From positions 172,385-236,384 of the forward strand of contig VXBM01000198.1 of NCBI GenBank assembly GCA_013400155.1: 64,000 bases of DNA, in the 5' to 3' direction. This DNA comes from Helopsaltes ochotensis. Taxonomy: Eukaryota > Chordata > Aves > Passeriformes > Locustellidae. Both the position numbers and the translations under genes were made by a program. Below the pieces are notes generated by a model, which saw nothing but the letters and a program-made list of their open reading frames with translations, had not been told where the DNA came from and searched no databases. Below, in pieces: positions 32,586 to 44,600 of the stretch (within the stretch, counting starts at the first letter, position 1; every line of letters starts with the position of its first letter).

Positions 32586-35500
32586 GTAAGCATAAATCAA
32601 AACCTATGTTAGCATGTAAGCTGGTGAAAGAATTTGCATTGAAAGAAAACCAGAAAATTGTGTCCAAAAAAGTCACGGTTGTACATAGATGGAGTGCCTT
32701 TTAACTATCTTAAAGTTCTCTCTAATGTTTGTCATAGTGTAATCTTAGAGAGCCCTCAATGTTAAGAAAAATCAGAATTGACGAATCTGGATTTAAATGA
32801 TATGATCAGAAGTCTTTAGTCTTTACCATGTTTACTGAGGCTTGTTAAGAATTTATGTTTGAGGCTGTTGCAAGGTGATCTGTCTACTAAATCTCTAGAT
32901 ACAGAGATCCCTCTTAGGAACCTCAAAGGGATGTTGTCTCATTCTCTGCCCCCAGAGAAATGGTTAAAAAACAAGTGAAAGACATCAATGCTATGCAAAT
33001 GTGACTCCCAAATTGTTTCTGGCAAATATTTTTTATCTTTGAATTACAATAAAATATGTTTGGTCTGGGATTATTGGCGACAACACCCAACTGGTGATGT
33101 TTTATTACATAAGACAAATAATTCCACTGTGCTTGGGATATCTGTATGTGATTTATGCTGCTGGTACTGGCTTACTGGGCCTGAAACCTAATGACTTGTT
33201 GCAAACACTCATATCGCAAGATAGTTGGTTTTTCATCAAACCTGGCAGAATGAATAAACAAAGGGGAAATCTCTCTAATAGTCCATCCAAAGCAGTTCAG
33301 TTCTTAAAAAAAAAAAACCAAAAAAACCCCAAAAAACAATAACAAAAATCACCAAACTGGCTAGTCATGTTTCAGCACTTGAAACTAGGCATGCGCACCT
33401 CTATGCTGTGATTTCTAGTGGCTGCAACTGTAAGCAGTTTTTCTAGATATGCAAAAGTGACAGTCTCCTTCCAGTACCAGAAGTATTCTAGATATGGGCC
33501 CAAATTCCTAGCAGCACAACTTCAGCTTTAACTGGAATTGCAAGAAGTCACATACACACTTTCCATACTAGCCTCTGAGTAGTTAGGGAAGGAGTTAGAT
33601 GGTCAATGTGCAGTACGAAGTACCAGCTCCAAAAATTCATACATTCTGGGGGCATACAGGCTAATGGACGGCTAAAACAACACAATAGGTGACAAACAGA
33701 AAGTCTAAAAATGTAGAGAGGCCACCAACTACCTGGAGAAGTAGTCTCACCAAGTTTGAACTGGGCTGGCGAGAGTAGCAAAATCAGTGAAGCCATCTTA
33801 CAACTTTGGCTGCATCAGAAAGTGACTGCTGTGAGCTGTGTTCTTGGGTGAAACAGGCCTGCAGGCCACACAAAGTCTTCAAGGTGTGGGAGCAACTTAC
33901 AAGATACACATACTGGGGAAAAAGAAAATCTCTCTGTCTCCAAGGGGCTTTTCATGTTTCAAACAGCACACAGGAAGTTCAGACAAAAAGGCAGCCTATT
34001 CCGTCACACAAATCTGTTTGCATCCTTTCAGACTTTTTAGTTCACATGGAAATATTCCTTCATTAGACTTGGGGTCAGTGAAAATGACAGCAAATAGATA
34101 TAAAATCTCTCCAGTAAGTCACATAATGCCACTACTCAGTCCCAGTGAAAAAGCCTGGGGTAATTACTGCAAGGCAACTAGGCTCAAGATATACAGAAGT
34201 ACATTAGAATGGGTTTATCCTCATTCACATAGTAATTTTTCCCCCATACTCTTTTCCCTTTAATAATTTGATACATTCTTCCGTTCCTGAACAGCCAAAG
34301 AACAAAAAAAAAAAGGAATGAATTTGATATGTCTCAACAGGGTGGATACTAACACTAAAGGAAGGGTTTTTGTGACTAGGAAATTTGAAATTACTTTGTC
34401 AGCTTGCTTTTTGACATAGAGCGGAACAGTGCAAAGCATATTTTCACTACAAGGACGTAGTGACACCAATACTATGCCTAGTATGTCAAGCAAGAAGGAA
34501 ATCCTTATAGAGCTCTTCATGAATAATTCAAGTTTCTTAGTCATGTTTTCAGGTTGTAACGTCTTCTACCTATGAATAAACCCTTCTATCATTAGAGTTT
34601 GTTGCAATATGATACAATTAGGATACATTTTAAATACTTGCTGCCTAGAGAAATTTAGCAAACAAACATGAGCTGCATCATTGCAGATGTGGCATTTAAT
34701 TTATTTCACATTCAATTGCAATATCACAATGTTGTGATTTGCTAGATTTACAGACAGGTATTGTTTTGGAATCAGTAGTCACTGGTAGATAACTATTTTC
34801 AAAGAAATATATTTTTTAAATGTTTAAGAACTTGGTAGAGAAATTAGCTAACAACTAGATCTACAAAAACTGGCTGCAGTTATTGATATTTGTCTATTTT
34901 CTGAGGTAAATTCTGTTCCATGCCTTCCTCTGATAAAAGGACACTGACACAAACTTATGGTCTAACCATCCTTGCCCCTGGGAGGATGCATCTAGTTGTG
35001 GTGCTAATTATTTTGATTTGCTTTCCCAACAGAGCTTTGGGTATTGGACTTTTCATTTTGGTGCTGGCAATTTTACTTGCCTTTGGCTGCTGGTATTACA
35101 AAAGACGTAGTGGCTACAAAAGTCTGCGGGTAAGTGTAGCCGCTCATTTTCTCTCATGCTATTATTTTGACAACATATTACCTTGATTTGCATTACATTA
35201 AAACAGAGAACATCAAATCTGTAACAGGACATCATTATCTCAAGCAATATTTACACTAACATCTGTCACAGACAAAACCACACAATATAAAACACAATCT
35301 GTCCTGAAGAACTTGCCAGTCAGACAAAGGGGTAAGAGGAATCAGAAGCAAAGGGACGTGAAAAAACTGGGACAGTTGCCCAATTTTGCACAACACATCA
35401 GTAAAAAAATTATTTGTAGGGAGCATTCTGTTTATATTTACACAAAACAGAGAGATGTTCTTTGTCCCTTCATTTATATAAAAGTAATACATTGACTGTT

Positions 35501-38349
35501 CATAAGATTTAACCCTAAATAAGGACAGATATGATTAGAGTAAATCTAGGAAGCAGAGAAGAAAAATAACTGTTACAAGTAGGTTATTATACTCACATAT
35601 GGGTGATGTGTGATTCATCCACATAAAATTTGACTTGCAGTTTTAAGATTTACAAACAAAGTGGGACGGGTTAGAGGTTTGCTTTCTACAGACTATTTTA
35701 AAAATATTTTCATTTGTGTCTTCTTAGAAAATATTTTAAAAAATGGTATAGTCCTTCTCATAACACCTGTTGTTAGAAGTCCCAAAGCTTTACTTTTGAA
35801 ATTTTGCTCTCTCTCCTGTAAAAAGGAGGTCTTTTTAAATTCTTTAAAATGAAATCTTACTATGGTTTAACCTCAGACAGCAATTAATCACTATATAGAC
35901 ACTGCTTACTACCTGCTGCCACTGTGGTGTGGAGGAGAATTGGAAAGAAAAGGTGAACTTTATGGGTTGAGATAAAAATAGCTGAAAAATTGAAACAAAA
36001 TATAATCATCTACTACTACTACTAATCATAATAATGAAAAGGAGAGAAAGAGAGCAGTAAAACTCCGAACAAACAAGTGATGCCCAATACAGTTTCTCAC
36101 CACCCCCAACTGACATCCATCTCATTCCTGAGCAGCAATCAGCCCCTCCCAGACAAACCCCTTATTTATATAATGAGCATGATGTTATCTGGTGTGGAAT
36201 ATCCCTTTGGCTGGTCCAGGTCAGGCGTCCCAGCCATGAGCCCTCTCAGTTTCTTGTGTGCACCCACTCTGTGGCAGAGCATGAGCCACTGAAAAGTCCT
36301 TGACTTAGAGCAAGAGCTACTGAACAAAAACCAAATCATCATTGTGTTATCAGCATTAGTCTCATAATGAATCCAAACCAAAGCATTGTACCAGCTGTCT
36401 AAAAGAAAATGAACCCTGCTCCAGCTGAAACCAGGACCAAGCTTTATCCAAATATATGTTTTACAGTATCTTTTAGTTACCCTAATATTTTGAAGAATAT
36501 ATAAAGTAACTATTTGGGCCTAAAAAACCCAGCAAAGCTCTCATCTACGTCAACAAATCCATTTCCTTGCTGTTTCTGGTAACTTTGTCCCATTCTCTTT
36601 CTATCCAAGTATACATTATCTCTCCAATACATACATCAACTGGCAGAATATCTAAAAACTTAACTTTCATAGTGAAATGTTGCAAAAATGAAGGTAATAC
36701 TCAAAAGATTCCTTCAAAAATCAAGCCAAATGCCTGCTTTGTATATCCAGGCAAAAAAGCATAATCTGTTTTTTAATTCCTTCTCATCACAGATTGCTAC
36801 TTTTTGGTTTTGAAAATCATATTTTTCTTAGGCTGTTCTTGGCTTGGGGAGAACTAGTACAGAATGTATACAAAAGAAATGTTGAAAAACTGGACAACAA
36901 AAAGGTTGAGAACTAAAGAAAAAAATGAGTGGCATAAAAAAGAGGAGGCATTTGGGTACATGAGATGTAAGTTCCTACATCAGTCTAGAACCTAAAAAAT
37001 GTGACAGTTATTTTTCTGGCAATGTAATTGGATTACACAGGAGAGAGAGCATATGTGTCAGCAGAGATAGCAGAAAGTGTTATGTAAGGTATCTTTCTTA
37101 TTTACATTGTGTCTAATCCCAGAGTCTAATACATTCTGTGCATGTGCAGTCAAATTTTGCTCCAACTTCACAGTCTCTTCTTCCTTTCACCTTCCCCATA
37201 TTTCTTTATGATCTGTCACAGAGCAAAAGCTCTAGTGTGAGCACAATACGAAACGTGGTAGGTGGGGGAGAAATACTGGACTGCAAAATGGCTCTGCAAG
37301 ACTACAGAGACTTTAATTCTGTGGTAAGTTGCAACTCAAGATCTCACTTAAGACTGAGTAAGACATGGAGAGATAATATTGGTGAACAGGCACTTGATGA
37401 TTTCTCCCTTGGTGTATTCTCTCATAATTTGAGTCTTCAATGCCTCAAAATCAACTTAGAAAGTAGTATTTGCAAAAATTTGTACTGTGACAAATTAAAA
37501 AAAATTACATCTACTATTTAGAATGGTTATTTTAAAAGTTATTGTCTTTAATTTACATTTATTCTTATATTGTATGATCATTTTGCAATCTAATAGAATG
37601 ATATAACACCTGAGTGCTGAAATGTACTGAAAAACCCCAAACACCTCCCTAATTGATTTTCTACCATTCTGACAAACAACAAATGGATTGTGTCTGGTAT
37701 ACTATACTCTGACAAGCATTATCAGCGAACATTATAAAACTTCAATGTGGTAGCTCTTCTAATCATTAAGGAAAGATGAACATTAAACTTTCAATTTCCA
37801 AAAAGGTAAATTAAGTGGTAAGTATATATAAATGGGTGTGTTTAAATTGCTTTAGAATTGAGAAGAGGCTAACTTCGAACAATTTAAAATAAGCTGCTCA
37901 AATTTTTACCACTAGAAATAAGACAACATACCTGCATCAAGACTCTTAAAGAAATGCTTCAATATTTGTCTGAATTATCAATCTAAAAACACAAGATATA
38001 TATCTAAGAAAAATATTCCTGCCTTTATAGCACCAAAAATTCTCTTTTTGGATGAACAATAGCAATAAAGTGAATCTGATGCAAAACCAGAAAACATACT
38101 ACCAAAAAAGTAACCTTGAACAACAGACACAATGAATCAGCTCAGCTTCTTTAAGTCATGGAACTGTATCTAATACGGTGGTAAATAGCTTGCTGTGTGT
38201 TTAATGTCACTCTCTTGTCGTTTTTCTTTTAACTCAGTCAAGATTTTTTTGACCTTTCACATCCATTTTGCTTACAACAGGTACCTGATGCTCCACCAGC
38301 TTATGACAAAATTGCTGCAGAACAGTCACCACCGCCTTATTCACCATGA
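32512..38349 (+). CDS. MLANA: Melan-A (MART-1), spliced
   Basis: Coding exons 32512-32585, 35033-35129, 37222-37323 and 38281-38349 join in frame to 113 residues (human has 118). MLANA is a small single-pass protein of melanosomes and the ER/Golgi of pigment cells. It binds PMEL and is needed for its maturation. Seen here: the N-terminus MPRRYNHLDGNYFRGKGHIY, one transmembrane helix at about residues 27-47 followed by the basic stop KRRSGYKSLR, a diverged middle, and a conserved C-terminus with two PPxY-type motifs (PPAY at 96-99, PPPY at 108-111) able to bind WW-domain ubiquitin ligases. Phase 2, 0, 0 junctions agree with the mammalian gene. Tandem to the SLC16 gene, convergent with KIAA2026. 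Confidence 0.95.
32586..35032 (+). other. MLANA intron 2
   Basis: GT-AG intron. Contains an A/C-rich simple stretch at about 33306-33350. No gene or named repeat found. Confidence 0.8.
35033..35129 (+). CDS. MLANA: MLANA transmembrane exon
   Basis: Acceptor ttcccaacag, donor ctgcgg|gtaagt. Encodes ALGIGLFILVLAILLAFG, then CWYYKRRSGYKSLR. This is the membrane helix, aligned to the human AAGIGILTV region and the CWYCRRRNGYRAL stop-transfer stretch. Confidence 0.95.
35130..35855 (+). other. MLANA intron 3, before the LTR
   Basis: AT-rich intron sequence without recognisable features. Confidence 0.7.
35856..36439 (-). mobile_element. Avian endogenous-retrovirus LTR, antisense in MLANA intron
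   Basis: I recognise this as a bird LTR of a very common family. From the plus side it has a TGGTTTAACC end, a conserved gggttgagataa segment, an ATAAT-rich stretch, tctcaccacccc, a reversed TATA box in ttatttatataatg (about 36163-36176), cctttggctggtcc, a reversed CATGACCTGG-type block, and a gctgaaaccaggacc end. No internal region or target duplication is visible, and divergence is high, so it is an old solo LTR. Its promoter points against MLANA. Confidence 0.75.
36440..37221 (+). other. MLANA intron 3, after the LTR
   Basis: AT-rich; nothing recognised besides the acceptor at its end. Confidence 0.7.
37222..37323 (+). CDS. MLANA: MLANA variable-region exon
   Basis: Acceptor gatctgtcacag, donor tctgtg|gtaagt; exactly 34 codons, phase 0 on both sides. 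Encodes SKSSSVSTIRNVVGGG then EILDCKMALQDYRDFNSV. Only the last part (D-K--LQ) resembles the mammalian exon, as expected for the least conserved part of the protein. Confidence 0.85.
37324..38280 (+). other. MLANA intron 4
   Basis: AT-rich GT-AG intron; the 127-codon open frame running from the previous exon into it is read-through of the donor. Nothing else recognised. Confidence 0.75.
38281..38349 (+). CDS. MLANA: MLANA terminal coding exon
   Basis: Acceptor gcttacaacag; encodes VPDAPPAYDKIAAEQ then SPPPYSP and stops at TGA 38347-38349. Nearly identical to the mammalian C-terminus (VPNAPPAYEKLSAEQ). The longer open frame over the same bases is a different frame and is not the protein. Confidence 0.96.
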   Translation, partial: VPDAPPAYDKIAAEQSPPPYSP

Positions 38350-38515
38350 AAACATGAAATTTGAAACCCTGAACATACTGATTCCATTTCTTCATGCTCG
38401 CTCTTTATTTCCTGTATATGCTTACCTTTCTTGAAGCTAAAATCATACAAAAGAAAACACATGTTGCTGAGAAGTATTCCTGCTTCATTTATAGAACTGG
38501 TCCTTGAAATGCCTT

Positions 38516-38521
38516 AATAAA
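38516..38521 (+). terminator. MLANA polyadenylation signal
   Basis: Canonical AATAAA 167 bases after the MLANA stop codon, followed by TG/T-rich sequence (ctgaatgtgcttttgtttt) suitable as the downstream element. It implies a short 3' UTR of about 190 bases. Confidence 0.7.
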
Positions 38522-39043
38522 TCTGAATGTGCTTTTGTTTTAAGCTTTTCACTTCTTGTAGTCAGACTAATACATTATGGTCTGGTCATCTTGAATCCTT
38601 CATAGGTCTACATAGATCTGTAATCACAAACTATTCAGTATGAATCAGAGTGAAAAGTGATGGCACCTTTGTTTTCATCTTCCTCATTTAGTTTCCCTTT
38701 CTTTAAAAAATAATTTAAAAACTCAAACCCCCAATAACAACAGCAACAAAAACTACACACAAAAACCACCCACCAAAAAACAAAACCAAAAATACCCCAA
38801 CTATTCCTGAGAATGTGATGTAAAAGAATCTGTCACCAAATGAACCAAACCATTTGACTATACGTCCTCTTACAGACTGTTTTCCTCATCAGCAGTTTTA
38901 AAATTAACTTCCAAAAGGTAACTATGTTTTACAACACACCTCACATCACTTGTTTATGTACCTGTAATGAATTAATTCCTTATAAAACATGATCTAAACA
39001 ATCTAGTTTCTGCTCAGAGTCCATACTATTTCACACTGTGAAT

Positions 39044-39076
39044 GGATATAATGACATCACCCTTGTCATTATATCC
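39044..39076. repeat. Perfect short inverted repeat
   Basis: Arms GGATATAATGACA (39044-39056) and its exact reverse complement (39064-39076) enclose a 7-base loop. It lies 0.5 kb beyond the MLANA polyadenylation signal and is not followed by a T-run on either strand. Confidence 0.9.
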
Positions 39077-41225
39077 TTCGTTTCCTTGTGGCAGTCAGGT
39101 GAGAGAGCAAAAGAACTTTGTAAATAAAAAGATTTACATGTCATTTTTTTCTAATATGATGAAACTATATAAGAAAATGCACCAAAAACCATGTTTATTG
39201 AAGAACACAGAAGACAGCAGACTCCTAGATGTTAATTTCCCCAGCTTGCCAAACACGTAGTTATTGTTTACTCAGCCTTTTTGGTATTGCTTGCTTGCCA
39301 AATTACTACTTAAGATTATATGCAGATCAATAAATTTATACGCAAGGCCTGATATCTCACAGCAGGAGGTAGCTAAAATGGTACAACACTCATTAAAATC
39401 AAAACTAGTTACAGAAGAAAACTGATATCATAAAGCAATTATTAACTGCTTTTAGTAAAAAATATAGTTCTTTGTCATCAAATATGCAAATAGAAATCTT
39501 AAGACAAAAAAGTTTTCAACGAAGGCACAGTTACCTGCCTCCATATATGTTGATAAATAATAAGACAGGTTTTTTAAAATGTTTCTTTTGTAACAAAAAT
39601 GTTGATATAACAATGTTGTTTATATTTAATATAAATTTTATATAAATTAGTAAAATTGTTGGAGGGTAATAAATATCAGTAATTGTGAAAGGTTATAATC
39701 CATCCATATGTTTTTATAAATTTAGTTGATATATTTATTTAGAAACTTAGAGATGTATTTTAACCTAAAAAACTGTCTTACCTGTGTTATTTCCAAGATC
39801 CACCTGTCAGGAAAAAAAAATGTGGAATTATTTAGCAACAGGAAGAAGAATACACAGGAAAGAATAAAAAAGTCATCTTATAGCTAGTAAGCACTAGAGA
39901 TATAGAACACAATGGCTGACTAAGTTTCTTGCAGAACTGATAAGCTAAAGCTTGAGGATGATATCTTCAGTAACTTTAGCACTCTGCATTTCTCTACTCT
40001 AGGGCAGTATCCTTTCAAAAGACTGTGTAGTGCTACAGTGGAATAGAACTGACAGACACAGTCATTTTCTCATGAGGGCAAATCAATTAAAAAGAAAATC
40101 AATCAGAGAAAAAATCAATTTAAAAATTAAGAGAGATTATTTACTATGAAGAAGTGAAGTGCTTCTAGTTCAAAAAGCTTTACTTGATTGCACACATTTT
40201 TAGTAGTGTCAGAGTTAAATACACTGCCAGGTGTTGCAAAAAAAACACTGATGAAGTATTAATTTCTTTGTGGAATTATGTAAGGCCAAATTGTTAAAAC
40301 TCCTCAGGAGATAGAACTGGAACAATTAAACTTTGACCTGAATTTATAGATACTTAAGGATAGATAAGCCCTCTTGGAAACCTAGTCTTAGTTTTCAGAA
40401 AGTCATCTCCTTTTTTCTTCTGGTGAAAGCAGTATTTTTGCTTTACAGACACAGACAGTGGTTTCAGATTTAGGTGCATTAAAATAACAGCATAAAATAG
40501 AGCTTCACAGAGCACTCATAGTTCTAAACTTTATCACTCATGATGAATGCCATTCTAAATTCCATTTTTCAAATCTGGCTCTATACTCAGTGATGGTACA
40601 TGGCAGTCTGGCTGCTGACACATTAAAAAAAAACAAACCACTGATACAAGACAGGTCAGACCTTGAAAACAAGAGACCTGTAATTGCCAAAGTTGCATGA
40701 TTCAAGAACTTGTACTTTCTGTATTACACTCAATAACACTACACTTTACCAAAGACTAGTTAAAACATTCCAGGACATCGGTGCCTTTAAGAGAAATGCA
40801 CAGAAATAGTTTAATTACAGTACATGAAGAACATGGTATATAATAGGGTGTTCAACCTACCTGAAAAATCTTTCAGATTAGATCATTATTATCACCCCAG
40901 AGTAGCAACTAGTGACCAAAAGTTAGATTCATAATATCTTTAGTTTGGTCATGTACATAACAGGGAGGATGTAAAAGTCAAAGACTGCTCCTGGATCTTA
41001 GGAGCTTCCCCATAGCTATACATGGAACCCTTACATAGATGCAACAAATACTTCAAAAACAGTCCCCTTGCTAATATAGTGTGTTTTGGTCAGATTGGTA
41101 AATTAGAATGGCAATACCAGTTACACTATCTGTGTTTGGATTTCTGGTATGATCCTGTTGGATCATCTACTTTCTAATGCAGTTAAAGCCTCAACATTAC
41201 CTTTAAATCTATTGAACAAAGGTAA

Positions 41226-41268
41226 ACATTTAATGTCAATAGTATTTGTGACATTTAATGTCAATAGT
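41226..41268 (+). repeat. Direct repeat, 18 bases twice
   Basis: The 18-mer acatttaatgtcaatagt occurs at 41226-41243 and 41251-41268, identical, separated by 7 bases. Confidence 0.9.
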
Positions 41269-41356
41269 GTTGCCACAATGAATTATACATTCTGCCCTTT
41301 TTTTTCCCAGTTAAATAGGGCCCAGTAGTCTCTGGTTCTTATTTTGCTGAATAAAT

Positions 41357-41600
41357 GTCATAGAATCACAGAAGCAGAGAATGGCTCAGGTTGGAAGGGA
41401 CCACAGCAGGTCACCAGGTCCAATCTCCCTGCTCAATCAGGATCATCCCAGAGCATATTGCACAGGATTGCATCCAGACGGTGGAGTATTTCCAGTGAGG
41501 GAGACTCAATTTGTTCCAGTGTGAGAAGCGATCCAGTGGGATTTGAGAGATGGTTCATGGTGGATGAGTATGAGATGGATGAGCCTTTCTTCTTCATATT
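41357..41600 (-). mobile_element. CR1 3' end fragment, antisense
   Basis: Starts at the reversed CR1 terminus: catagaatcacagaagcaga, then atggctcaggttggaaggga, then ggtccaatctccctgctcaa. It fades after about 41600. Confidence 0.85.
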
Positions 41601-44600
41601 GCTGTGAGAACAAGGCAGTTAGGAACACCACTACCCCCCAAAACGTAGTCTTTTGTAGTGGCACAAGAGTAAAATCTATGTGGACCAAACATTTAGAAGA
41701 GCTAGTTTTTGGCAGCAAGGGAAGCAATAGTTCATTCTGTTCCTTAGAAATCTAAGGCTGCTGCTTTTGAGCCAAGGACTTTTTGTATAAAGGAAGTAAA
41801 GTAAAAATTTGAGGTTCTCTAAGAATGCAAAATATGGAGGGTCAATTCCAAAAAGTGCACAAATGCTGGATTTTAGCTGGCAGCATATATGGGATGTGTA
41901 GGTAATACCTGTAGATAGCTTTTTTTACTTTATATTGGTGCTAGTTTACTTTTATTACAGCATGTGAAGTTCCGTGCAGATCTGTGTCCAAAAGACAACA
42001 CTGAACAAAGATTTAAGAAGCTTGTCTTTCTTACATTCATAATTCCCAGGATATGCAGTCCACATGATCTTCATTTCCTGGATTTTGGCCACAACAACAA
42101 TTTCAGTCAACTCCTCATTCAAACCTTCTGCTATTTAACAGAATTCATGCACCTTTCCTACCACTTCTCATAATGAAGAGGCAGGTTTTTTGCATTTATA
42201 TCACTGTTTTTTCCGCTTTGCTTCTCCGAATTACTGCTCACATTTTTCCAATACCTGATTCTTTGGCTGCAAAATCTGCCCTTTCACATCACAGACAAGC
42301 TCAGGCTGAGCTCACACAATTCTCCTGGAATTACTGTTGGAGGCTATGTATACATATTGGGAAAATAACTCATACTTGAGCTATTTCTTAATTCTTTCCA
42401 CTAAGCATTCTCTACTGGCCACTACAGTGAGTGAATCACTGAGTCCAAGCTGCAGCTAATACATGGACAGGACTATTGCACCAGCCACATCACTTGCATT
42501 TCATGTGCCTAAGTAAGAAATTCACTTTCAGACATGGACTCTATTTTAAAAAATGTATTGGTTTTCCATCAGTTTCCATCAGTTAGGCCATGGAGGAGGC
42601 AAATACTTCAGACAGGCCTCTCCCACTTTTTGTTCTTCTATGATCACATTGCAAAAAGCACTCAATTGGTAAGAACAATATTTTGAAGGCGTAACATGTA
42701 GTTGAACTGTAAATACTGTCCAGAAAAACCTCAAACAAACTACTGTAATTTTAGTATTGGTGTGTTGCTAATATGAATTATCATGTTCTTTAAAAACAGA
42801 TACAAGCAATTCCTCCTTCCCAGTAGTTAGAATTATTATACTAAAAAATCTGCTTTTTATATTGTGTAAATGGATTCCATCATTATACTACTCTTCCTTT
42901 ATTATAAGGAAGATACCATGTGGCTACATAGTAATATCCCAGTCACTAATTTCTCTCTGTTATTCGATTTCAATGCTGCATGTGATTAAAAAAAAGAATG
43001 AGGAACGATTTTACAAACAGCAGCATGTTACTAGGACAAATCACAATGTATATGCTGGTACCAGGTGGCAATGACCTATTGCAGCCAAAATAGTCTGATT
43101 TTATATTTGTTTATTCATTATTGTCTATTTATACTTGAGATGGAATCAGTATAAACAACTAATTAAATAAGTATATTGTCTTCTTTTTATGACATTGACA
43201 AGCAAAGTTCTAAAGTCTGAAGACAATCACAAAAATCACATTGTTTCTTTATTATCTCGCTTCCCTTTGCTATTTAATTTTTATAAATGCTATTTGTCAG
43301 TGCTCCTCGCATTCTTGGAAATAATTGCCTTTTCCAAATATTTTCTTCATTGTAAAAAGTGAGAATAGGGGAAGATAAAACAATAATCTAGGTGTCTAAC
43401 CTTTAGTTATGGATGGGATGCTGCAAGGAGTCAGGGGACCAAGGATTCTATTCCCAATTCCTCCATGTTGCTATGAGAACTCAGAACTTCATTGTCTTCA
43501 TCTGCAAAAGGTGGGAAATCATATTTATGCACATTTTAATAGACCTCCTGTGTAACACACATAATTTCAAGAAATATTCTAAGCAATTAATTCTATTTTC
43601 TTTGCATTACATACCACTTTCATTTAATGTGTTTAGTTCAGCTGAGTTCGTAATAAAAGATACTGTAAGAAGACCAACTTTCTGAAGAACTTCTGGACCA
43701 GTCACAAATGAAACAATGAACTATCCTGGTTTCAAAGTTTACTCAAGACATTCAGGTATGACTACTGACCAGATGACCAAATCCCATATTTTGAGAAAAT
43801 AAGAAAATACACCAAGATTTATCAAGATTTTAAAGTTTGCTTTTATGCCACTGTAGTTTCAAGAAAATTTTTTAAAACAACATTGTTCTGTGTAACATTT
43901 ACAAAGTGGCTTAATCAATAACTAAAAATTCCTTATCTGGATGGCAATCTGCGTAAAATGACCATATACAGACTTTATGTCGTATCCTATACACAAAACC
44001 AATGAGATTTAAAAAGCATCACGTTGAAAATCATTACAGCAGTTTGTCCTTTTACATCTTCAAGAGACATAAATCAAGCAAAAATAGGAACAGAGAGTGC
44101 CAGACTTGCACTCTCTCACACAGGGGTTTCAACAACCTGGTTTAAAGATCATGTCTTTACAGCTACAATATTCTGCAAGTGGTATATATTGGATGAATTG
44201 AGTTGACACTGATGTGAAGTTGTTTTACAATTGATATTTCCATGAAAAAGTTAGTACAAGGCTAAATAATAGTCAGAAACCAACCCCAAAACATTGAAAT
44301 AATTATTATGAAAGAAAAATCATCAACACACTGCTGAATAGCTCATAGGGCCTTTAGAACACACACTCTTCTGATACCACATCTCAAGAATATAGTAAAA
44401 TTGAAAAGGTATACACAGCAATGACAGCAACTGATTACTTTCATGAAAGAAGTAATTGAATTCACGATTTCTCTTTATTCTAGAAAAGAGACAACAAACA
44501 TGGCAAAGGTCTACACAGGTCACATGGAAAAACAGCAAAGAGCAAAGGCTTATTGTATCTTACAATATAAATATTATTTGCATCAAATGAAACTACCATG

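Larger units (their letters stand above)
38522..41355. other. Intergenic, downstream of MLANA
   Basis: AT-rich. Has an A/C-rich simple stretch at 38705-38800, a perfect hairpin at 39044-39076 and a 25-base-period direct repeat at 41226-41268. No gene recognised. Confidence 0.6.
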
